Assembly: GCA_035939575.1 (NCBI GenBank) | Contig: DASZFS010000115.1 | Coordinates: 1-8,050 of the forward strand | DNA from: DATKHR01 sp035939575 | GTDB taxonomy: Bacteria > Acidobacteriota > Vicinamibacteria > Vicinamibacterales > CAVVIG01 | Length of the DNA: 8,050 nucleotides | Reading direction: 5' to 3' | Shown here: positions 1 to 5,277 of the stretch, piece by piece | Numbering within the stretch: the first letter of the stretch is position 1 | Layout of the letters: each line of letters starts with the position of its first letter | The notes under the pieces: generated by a model | Database searches by the model: none | What the model was told of the DNA's origin: nothing | Seen by the model: the letters and a program-made list of their open reading frames with translations, nothing else | Made by a program: the position numbers and the translations under genes

Positions 1-244
1 GCATCTCGATCTGCGCCGCTTCCCCGGCAATCCTGCGATGGTCGAGGAGCTTCATCAGCGGCTCCTGAGCGGCGTTGACACGCTCGAGCTGCAGCTGCGC
101 CGCAAGGCGGACGACAAGCGCCCGGGTCAGATCCGGAGCGCGGATTCACTCGAGATGCCGCCAGGGTACAAAGACGCCGTCGCCGACTACTTCCGCCGCC
201 TCAGCACCAGCGCACCGGCCAAGGACCGCGAGAAGCCGCGCTAG
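1..244 (+). CDS. C-terminal fragment of an unrecognised protein (5' end outside window)
   Basis: An open frame enters from the left edge (codons from base 2) and ends at a TAG at 242-244, leaving about 80 residues. The only internal ATG is at 38, but the frame is open before it, so the true start lies upstream. The visible tail is charged and helical (LHQRLLSG, ELQLRRKADDK) and contains PPGYKDAVADYFRRLS before a polar end. No catalytic motif or membrane segment is visible. The PPGY...AVAxYFRRLS ending resembles, from memory, the tails of large uncharacterised proteins in Acidobacteriota; that is only a recollection. It is convergent with bshA and ends 22 nt before the inverted repeat, which may serve as its 3' boundary. 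Coding is likely; the function is unknown. Confidence 0.6.
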   Translation, partial: HLDLRRFPGNPAMVEELHQRLLSGVDTLELQLRRKADDKRPGQIRSADSLEMPPGYKDAVADYFRRLSTSAPAKDREKPR

Positions 245-266
245 AAGCGATCTCATCGATGCGCTG

Positions 267-422
267 GGGCTGAAGACTCATGGTCGCGTGCAGTTGCCTA
301 CGCCCTCGAGCCCCGACGGCCTTTTGAAACGCCTCGACAACCACCCGGTCCCCGATCCCCGGTCTCGGACAATCTTGATCTTCGGGGCGAGGCAACTGCA
401 CGCGACCATGAGTCTTCAGCCC
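267..422. repeat. Perfect 33-bp inverted repeat with 90-bp centre, in a convergent intergenic gap
   Basis: The left arm (267-299) begins GGGCTGAAGACTC and ends CAGTTGCCT. The right arm (390-422) is its exact reverse complement, beginning AGGCAACTG and ending GAGTCTTCAGCCC, with no mismatch over 33 bp. After one unpaired base (A300) the pairing continues for five more pairs (301-305 with 385-389), so the potential stem is about 38 bp. The match ends at 266/423. I see no target-site duplication and no transposase. The element fills the gap between an upstream plus-strand gene (stop at 244) and bshA (stop at 442), lying 22 nt and 19 nt from the two stop codons. No T-tract follows either arm, so it is not a classic intrinsic terminator. 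Possibilities are a MITE-like or REP/BIME-like mobile repeat, a two-way transcription boundary or 3' end stabiliser, or an invertible segment. The arms are seen directly; the role is inferred. Confidence 0.85.
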
Positions 423-441
423 GCCTCAGAGTCTTGTGCCC

Positions 442-1578
442 TCAGCCGCCAAGTACGTCGCGATAGCACTGCTCGTACTGCGGCACGATCAGCTCCGCGC
501 AGAAGCGCTCCCTGACGCGCGCGGCTGCCGCGCGGCCGAACCGATCGCCGAGCTCGGGATCGGCGAGGAGGGCGATGGCGCGCTCCGCCATGCCCTCGAG
601 ATCGTCGGGCGAACAGAGATAGCCCGTCGTCCCATCGTCGACGGTCTCGGGAAGGCCGCCGACCCGCGACGCTACGACGGGCACGCTGCACGCCATCGCC
701 TCGAGCGCCGCGAGCCCGAAGCTCTCCTGCTGGGAGGGCAGCAGGAACAGATCGGCAGTGGACAACCAGGGCACGAGATCGGATTGCTCGCCCACGAACT
801 CGACGGCGTCTTCGAGACCCTCTTCGGCGACGCGGCGCCTTGTGGCGTCACGCTCCGGTCCGTCGCCAATCAACACCAGCCGCGCAGGCAGACGCTCCCG
901 GATGCGCCGGAAGATCTCGACGACGGCGACCGGCCTCTTCACCGGTCGGAAATTGGACGCGTGCATGACGACCCGGCTGGCATCGCCCGCGCTCAGCCGG
1001 GCGCGCAGCTCGGGCATCGGGACACGCCGGTAGAGTGCGCAGTCCAGGAAGTTCGGGATGACGCGAATCTCGCGCGAGATGCCGAGCGCTGCGATCGTGT
1101 CGGCGCGAAGGCTGTGCGAAACCGCGGTGACGCCGTGCGACAGCTCGATGGAGAACGCGACCACGCGCGCGTACGAGGGATCGCTCCCGACGAGCGTGAT
1201 GTCCGTGCCATGCAGCGTGGTCAGCATGCGCGGCGGCGCGGGGTCGCGCCCTGCCGCGAGGATTTGATCGGCGAGATAGGCCGCGGTCGCGTGTGGAACC
1301 GCGTAGTGCGCGTGCACGACGTCGAGCCGATGCTCCTGCGAGATCCGGACGATGGCGTTCGTGAGGGCGAGCAGGTATTGCGGCTCCCGAAACAGAGGAT
1401 ACTTCGGTATGTCGACCCGCTCGAAGGTGAGACCCGGGACGCCGGACCGCCACCTGAATGGCTCGTCGCTGCTGATCAGGTGAACCTCATGATTACGCAA
1501 CGCGAGCGCGTGCGCGAGCTCGGTCGCCACCACACCGCTGCCGCCGAGCGACGCGTAGCAGACGATACCTATCTTCAC
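442..1578 (-). CDS. bshA: N-acetyl-alpha-D-glucosaminyl L-malate synthase BshA
   Basis: A GT4-family retaining glycosyltransferase that joins GlcNAc from UDP-GlcNAc to L-malate, the first step of bacillithiol synthesis in the cytoplasm. The 378 residues match the usual family length. The N-terminus has the glycine-rich CYASLGGSGVVATELA loop (residues 7-22), followed by SSDEPFR (36-42). HGTDIT is at 123-128, IPNFLD at 174-179, ASNFRPVKR at 207-215 (donor-domain start) and GDGPER at 238-243. The EX7E motif is E285 and E293 within ESFGLAALE. The start is a GTG at 1578-1576, giving the canonical VKIGIVCYAS opening. The frame stays open upstream to 2214, but that extension lies over bshB1 and is not real. 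The GTG overlaps the bshB1 stop (GTGA) and has no clear ribosome binding site, which suggests translational coupling. Its neighbour bshB1 strongly supports BshA over another GT4 enzyme. Confidence 0.93.
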   Translation of the reverse strand: MKIGIVCYASLGGSGVVATELAHALALRNHEVHLISSDEPFRWRSGVPGLTFERVDIPKYPLFREPQYLLALTNAIVRISQEHRLDVVHAHYAVPHATAAYLADQILAAGRDPAPPRMLTTLHGTDITLVGSDPSYARVVAFSIELSHGVTAVSHSLRADTIAALGISREIRVIPNFLDCALYRRVPMPELRARLSAGDASRVVMHASNFRPVKRPVAVVEIFRRIRERLPARLVLIGDGPERDATRRRVAEEGLEDAVEFVGEQSDLVPWLSTADLFLLPSQQESFGLAALEAMACSVPVVASRVGGLPETVDDGTTGYLCSPDDLEGMAERAIALLADPELGDRFGRAAAARVRERFCAELIVPQYEQCYRDVLGG

Positions 1579-2285
1579 GGGAGGTGCTTGAACAGTGTCG
1601 GGCGGACGACCGGTTCCCTGACCACAACGCCCTCGGCAAAACTGACGCCTGCGAGCGCGCCGAACTGGGCGTCGCGGCTCTCGATCAGCTGGCGGAAGGT
1701 TGGCGCGGTGAGCCGGGTCGGGACCATGTCCTCCGCCCCCTGACCGGCCGAAAACTGGCTGGCGTAGCACGCCAGCGCCTGCCGCTTCCGCTCGTAGTGC
1801 GCGGACACATCGATCACGAACGAGGGCGGCGCAGAATCGTTGATGAAGTAGCAGCAGATCCAGTCGGCGCGCCAGGGCGGGTCGCCCGTCTCGTACCGGC
1901 GCAGGCCGCTGGCGAACGCCGCGGCGCGGAGCACCTCGCTGGCCGCGCGGTGGTCCGGATGCCGGTCGTCCCAGTACGGGATGGCTATCGCTCTCGGGCG
2001 ATGGCGGCGCAGAATGTCGACCGCCGATCGGATCAGCTCTGGCGCCGGCCCGATCCCACCGTCGGGCCACCCGAGGTTCTCGCGCCACGCGGCGCGCAGC
2101 ACGCGGGCCGCCGCGTCCGCCTCGAGGCGCCGCTGCTCCGGCGTCCCGTTCGACGACAGCTCTCCGCGAGTCAGGTCGCACAGGCCGACGGTGTAGCCCG
2201 CGTCGGCGTGGCATGCGACGCTGGCCCCGAGCCCGATTTCGATGTCATCGGGATGGGGACCGAACACGATCAGGTCGGCGGCCAT
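1575..2285 (-). CDS. bshB1: Bacillithiol biosynthesis deacetylase BshB1 (LmbE-like, zinc-dependent)
   Basis: Removes the acetyl group from GlcNAc-malate to give GlcN-malate, the second step of bacillithiol synthesis. The 236 residues are the expected size for the LmbE/PIG-L deacetylase fold. The zinc and catalytic motif is GPHPDDIEIG (residues 9-18; H11, D13, D14), and the second metal motif is DDRHPDH (106-112). DLTRGELSSNGT (38-48 region) is typical of the BshB1 subgroup. The C-terminal CYASQF segment (193-198) and the SRDAQFG stretch (about 213-219) also match this subgroup. The start is ATG at 2285-2283 with AGGG seven bases upstream. The final four bases overlap the bshA start. BshC, which would add cysteine to the product, is not in this window. 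Confidence 0.93.
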   Translation of the reverse strand: MAADLIVFGPHPDDIEIGLGASVACHADAGYTVGLCDLTRGELSSNGTPEQRRLEADAAARVLRAAWRENLGWPDGGIGPAPELIRSAVDILRRHRPRAIAIPYWDDRHPDHRAASEVLRAAAFASGLRRYETGDPPWRADWICCYFINDSAPPSFVIDVSAHYERKRQALACYASQFSAGQGAEDMVPTRLTAPTFRQLIESRDAQFGALAGVSFAEGVVVREPVVRPTLFKHLP

Positions 2286-2287
2286 CG

Positions 2288-2317
2288 ATAAACCCTGTCA
2301 AACTCCTTCAAACCCTG
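2288..2317 (-). repeat. Three tandem 10-bp repeats just upstream of bshB1
   Basis: Read on the plus strand, three consecutive decamers are ATAAACCCTG (2288-2297), TCAAACTCCT (2298-2307) and TCAAACCCTG (2308-2317). The core AAACCCTG occurs twice, exactly 20 bp apart, and the middle copy is degenerate. On the bshB1 strand they read as (C)AGGGTTTGA units, and the copy nearest the gene supplies the AGGG that lies seven bases before the start codon. A 10-bp period puts each copy on the same face of the helix, as in direct-repeat operators. A regulator binding here would overlap the bshB1 ribosome binding site. Three imperfect copies in a short gap could also be chance. Confidence 0.45.
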
Positions 2318-2321
2318 CCTA

Positions 2322-2338
2322 ATCGTGTCACAAACGAT
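2322..2338. promoter_or_regulatory. Candidate operator dyad ATCGT-N7-ACGAT
   Basis: A 17-bp segment has perfect 5-bp arms, ATCGT (2322-2326) and ACGAT (2334-2338), around GTCACAA. It lies between the bshB1 phased repeats and the putative plus-strand promoter, where a repressor could affect either unit. The centre includes a single GTCACA that resembles half of a CRP/FNR-type site, but the other half is missing. The arms are short and the symmetry does not extend outward, so this is a weak call. Confidence 0.25.
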
Positions 2339-2407
2339 CCATGGCGGGCTTTTCAAGGGAATTCTTAGGCGGTTTCTTCGTATGCTCGATGCGGCGCTCG
2401 ATCATTG

Positions 2408-3550
2408 ATGGCCGACCACAAGGCGGACTCCGAGGGGCTGGCTCACACCCCGGATGAGCGGCGCGCGCGGCTACGGATTTATATCGGCGCGGCGCCAGGC
2501 GTCGGCAAGACGTACGCGATGCTCCAGGAGGCCCACGCGCTCCGGGCGCGCGGATTGGACGTTGTCGCGGGATTCATCGAGACCTACGGGCGCTCCGAGA
2601 CCGAGGCGCAGGTCAAAGACCTCGCGATCGTGCCGCGGCGGACGATCGTCTACCGGGGCGTCGCGATGGAGGAGATGGACGTCGACGCGATCATCGGACG
2701 CCGGCCGCAGATGGCCGTAGTCGACGAGGTCGCGCACACGAACATCCCCGGCAGCCGGCATGAGAAGCGGTACGAGGACGTCCTCGACCTGCTGGGCGCT
2801 GGCATCCACGTGATGACGGCGGTCAACATCCAGCACCTCGAAACGTTGAACGACGCGGTTGCGCGCGTGACCGGCGTCCGCGTGCGTGAAACGGTGCCCG
2901 ACACGTTTCTCGATCGCGCGGACGAAGTGATCAACGTCGATGTCACGGTCGAAGAGCTGCGCAATCGTCTTCGTCAAGGCAAGATCTACACGCCGGACAA
3001 GGTCGAGCAGGCGCTGCAGCATTTCTTCCGCAAGGAGAACCTCGACACACTGCGCGAGCTGGCGCTGCGCGCGGTCGCTGACGAAGTGGGAGAGAAGGCC
3101 GCGAGTTATCGGGCGCGCGAGGGGCTCGAGCCGGCGCCGATCCCCGAGCGCGTGATGGTCTGTATGAGCTCGAACGTGCTGGCGCCGCGCGTGATTCGGA
3201 CCGGCGCGCGGATCGCGGGGCGCCTGGGCGCGAAATGGTACGCGGTGTATGTCGAGACGCCGCTCGAGAACCCCGCGCGCATCGCGCCGGAGGACCTGGA
3301 CGCACTGCAACGGAATATCAAACTCGCCGAGAGCCTTGGCGCCACAGTCGTGCGGGTGCAATCCGATCATCCGTCCGACGGCCTCATCGGCTTCGCGCAG
3401 CGGGAAGGGATCACGCACGTGATCTTCGGCCAGAGCGCGCGAAGCCGCTGGGAGATCCTCTGGCACGGCTCCACGCTCAATCGGTTCCTCAGCGCGGTGC
3501 GCGACGCCGCCATCCAGGTTGTGCCGCTCGACAGCGAGGCCCAGCCCTAG
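2408..3550 (+). CDS. Stand-alone KdpD-type sensor protein (KdpD ATPase domain plus USP domain, no histidine kinase)
   Basis: The 380 residues match only the cytoplasmic N-terminal part of KdpD, whose full-length form in E. coli is close to 900 residues. The KdpD domain carries Walker A GAAPGVGKT (27-35), Walker B VVDEVAHTN (104-112), then HVMTAVNIQHLETLND (134-149) and GKIYTPDKVEQALQ..FF (191-207). A universal-stress-protein-like domain follows (about 248-375) with VMVCMSSN and GQSARSRWEILWHGS. The four-helix membrane region, GAF, HisKA and HATPase parts are absent, and the gene ends in a clean stop, so this is a natural short form rather than a broken gene. Short KdpDs are known in some bacteria. 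No kdpFABC or kdpE lies in the window; the next gene, 5 nt downstream, is an ABC ATPase. ATG 2408 is preferred to the adjacent TTG at 2405. Likely role: cytoplasmic ATP- and ligand-binding regulator of the downstream transporter (inferred). Confidence 0.88.
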   Translation: MADHKADSEGLAHTPDERRARLRIYIGAAPGVGKTYAMLQEAHALRARGLDVVAGFIETYGRSETEAQVKDLAIVPRRTIVYRGVAMEEMDVDAIIGRRPQMAVVDEVAHTNIPGSRHEKRYEDVLDLLGAGIHVMTAVNIQHLETLNDAVARVTGVRVRETVPDTFLDRADEVINVDVTVEELRNRLRQGKIYTPDKVEQALQHFFRKENLDTLRELALRAVADEVGEKAASYRAREGLEPAPIPERVMVCMSSNVLAPRVIRTGARIAGRLGAKWYAVYVETPLENPARIAPEDLDALQRNIKLAESLGATVVRVQSDHPSDGLIGFAQREGITHVIFGQSARSRWEILWHGSTLNRFLSAVRDAAIQVVPLDSEAQP

Positions 3551-3555
3551 GCGAC

Positions 3556-5277
3556 ATGAGGGGCACGCCCGAGGAGTTCCGGAGGCTTGTGTCGGAGGCG
3601 CGCTGGGATCACGCGATCGCGCTCCTTCGATGGTTCGAGCCGTCCGACGGCGCGGAGGCCTTCAAGAGTCTCCCGGCCGACGAGCAGGAGGCCCTGTTCC
3701 GGGCCCTGCCGGTGGATCTCGCCGCGGGGCTCGTCGAGAGCCTTCCCTATTACCAGGCCTACGTCCTCCTGCGATCGCGGCCAGTCGACGAGGTCACGGC
3801 CGTCCTCGACGCGCTGAGCCCCTTCGCCCGGCTGCAGTTGTTCGAGGAGCTCTCAGGTGACGCATGGCGGCAGCTGGTGCAGGGGGCCGGCGAAGGGTCG
3901 CCTCAGGTGGCTCGATCCTCAGAACGACCTGAAGGCCCGCCACCAACAGCCGTCGCGCCGCGGGTCGCCATCCTCGAGGCGAAGGGAATTGAAAAAGTCT
4001 TCCACCGGCCAGAGGGCGGAGTGGTCCAGGTCATCGCGCCGCTCGACCTGAGCCTGACAGCCGGGATGATTGTCGCGGTCCTCGGACCATCTGGCTCGGG
4101 CAAGTCGACGCTGCTTCGAATGCTCTCCGGGCTCACGCCGCCGTCGGGGGGTGAGGTCCTGTGGCGCGGCGAGACAGTCGGTGAGTCGCTGCCGCGCGCC
4201 GCGATCGTGTTCCAGAGCTTCGCGCTGTTCCCGTGGCTCACCGTCCTGGAGAACGTCGAGGTGCCGCTCGTCGCCCGAGGCGTGGCGCGGCCCGAGCGCC
4301 GCCGCCGCGCGCTCCGAACGCTGGAGTCGGTCGGCTTGAAGGGCTTCGAAAATGCCTATCCGAAGGAGCTGTCGGGCGGCATGAAACAGCGCGTCGGGTT
4401 TGCCCGGGCGCTGGCGGTTGAGCCGGAGATTCTGTTCATGGACGAGCCGTTTTCAGCGCTCGACGTGCTGACGGCGGAGAACCTTCGCGGCGAGCTGATG
4501 GAGCTCTGGCTGGCACGAAAGATCCCCACGCAGAGTATCTTCCTCGTCACTCACAACATCGAGGAAGCCGTGCTGCTCGCGGATCGGATCATCGTGCTCG
4601 GGCGAAACCCGGGGCGGATCCGTGCGGACTTCGAAGTGCCACTCCGGCAGCATCGGGATCGTCACTCTCACGAGTTCGTGCTGTATGTGGACTACATCTA
4701 CAAGATGATGACGCAGCCGCTCGTCGAGCCCGGGCCGCTCGCGCCACACGCGGCTTCGCCCGATCAACATCAAGTGTTGCCGCACGCCAAGCGCGGGGCG
4801 ATCGCCGGGTTCCTCGAGCTGTTGAACGGTCGCTCGGGCAAAGACGATCTCTATCGCGTCGCCAGCGACCTTCAGATGGACGTCGATGATCTGCTGCCGA
4901 TCGTCGAGGGGGCCACGCTGTTGTCCTTTGCCACATCCGACCGTGGCGACGTCGCGCTCACACCGGCAGGCAAGGCGTTCGCGGAAGCGACCATCGAAGA
5001 CAGGAAGCGCCTCTTCCGTGAAGCCATACTGGCCAAAGTGGCGATCCTGCGGCAGATCCATACCGTGCTGCACGGCAAACCCGACCACACGATGCCGCTC
5101 GAGTTTTTTCGCGATCTGCTGCAGAGACGCTTCTCCGACGACGAGGCCCGGCACCAGATCGAGACGGCCTTGAACTGGGGCCGGTACGGCGACCTGTTCA
5201 CGTATGACGCGACGAGCGACAGGTTGTCGTTGCACGAGGCGATGCCGGGCGGCGGCGACGAGACGGGCGAGCCTTGA
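3556..5277 (+). CDS. ABC transporter ATPase with MgtE_N-like N-terminal domain and C-terminal AAA-associated domain
   Basis: The 573-residue protein has three parts. Residues 1-109 form an all-helical, MgtE_N-like repeat: LP..EQEALFRALPVDLAAGLVESL, then LLRSRPVDEVTAVLDAL and LFEEL. A proline-rich linker follows (about 113-135). The ABC domain (about 137-375) is intact: Walker A GPSGSGKST (177-185), Q-loop Q220, signature LSGGMKQR (272-279), Walker B ILFMDEP (292-298), D-loop SALD (300-303) and H-loop H333. It is of the nitrate/sulfonate/taurine (NitT/TauT) type. Residues about 411-550 match the AAA-associated C-terminal domain found on some of these ATPases, with DLYRVASDLQMDVDDLLPIVEGA, LTPAGKAFAEA and ALNWGRYGDLF-TYD. 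ATG 3556 lies 5 nt after the KdpD stop. The frame runs open upstream into the KdpD gene from 3235, but that part is a shadow. It energises the fused permease downstream. The N-terminal domain is the odd element; ordinary NitT/TauT ATPases are about 260 residues. Confidence 0.9.
   Translation: MRGTPEEFRRLVSEARWDHAIALLRWFEPSDGAEAFKSLPADEQEALFRALPVDLAAGLVESLPYYQAYVLLRSRPVDEVTAVLDALSPFARLQLFEELSGDAWRQLVQGAGEGSPQVARSSERPEGPPPTAVAPRVAILEAKGIEKVFHRPEGGVVQVIAPLDLSLTAGMIVAVLGPSGSGKSTLLRMLSGLTPPSGGEVLWRGETVGESLPRAAIVFQSFALFPWLTVLENVEVPLVARGVARPERRRRALRTLESVGLKGFENAYPKELSGGMKQRVGFARALAVEPEILFMDEPFSALDVLTAENLRGELMELWLARKIPTQSIFLVTHNIEEAVLLADRIIVLGRNPGRIRADFEVPLRQHRDRHSHEFVLYVDYIYKMMTQPLVEPGPLAPHAASPDQHQVLPHAKRGAIAGFLELLNGRSGKDDLYRVASDLQMDVDDLLPIVEGATLLSFATSDRGDVALTPAGKAFAEATIEDRKRLFREAILAKVAILRQIHTVLHGKPDHTMPLEFFRDLLQRRFSDDEARHQIETALNWGRYGDLFTYDATSDRLSLHEAMPGGGDETGEP

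Larger units (their letters stand above)
2286..2407. promoter_or_regulatory. Divergent control region between bshB1 and the kdpD-like operon
   Basis: This 122-bp gap must hold the promoters of both divergent transcription units, because the genes on each side read away from it. It is AT-richer than the surrounding coding DNA. A TATGCT at 2381-2386 could serve as a -10 for the plus-strand operon (four of six consensus bases), but no convincing -35 lies at the right distance. No ribosome binding site is obvious just before the ATG at 2408. For bshB1 the last AGGG on the minus strand (about 2293-2296) is well placed as a Shine-Dalgarno. The phased repeats and the dyad within the gap are listed separately. 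The regulatory assignment rests on gene orientation; exact promoter positions are not resolved. Confidence 0.55.

Noticed and set aside
201..401. Minus-strand small frame (66 codons) through the inverted repeat, and the matching plus-strand peptide
   Set aside because: The shared peptide on both strands is a necessary result of the inverted repeat; no ribosome binding site or family resemblance supports coding.
267..422. Integron attC site or classic intrinsic terminator
   Set aside because: The core-site sequences expected at attC ends do not fit, the arms are perfect rather than imperfect, there is no integrase-type context, and no T-tract follows the stem.
436..1743. Long plus-strand open frame (435 codons) opposite bshA and bshB1
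   Set aside because: It is antisense to two clearly recognised enzymes, its protein is rich in Arg/Asp/His low-complexity runs, and high-GC codon use readily creates such antisense frames.
1579..2214. N-terminal extension of the bshA frame
   Set aside because: It lies entirely over bshB1 in another frame; the GTG at 1578 gives the exact family N-terminus and a normal length.
2408..3550. Short KdpD as a truncated pseudogene of a full kinase
   Set aside because: No kinase, membrane or response-regulator remnants follow; the gene ends cleanly and the next gene starts 5 nt later, which points to a natural short form.
3235..3555. N-terminal extension of the ABC ATPase frame into the KdpD gene
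   Set aside because: It overlaps the conserved USP domain in another frame; ATG 3556 directly follows the KdpD stop and begins the helical domain cleanly.
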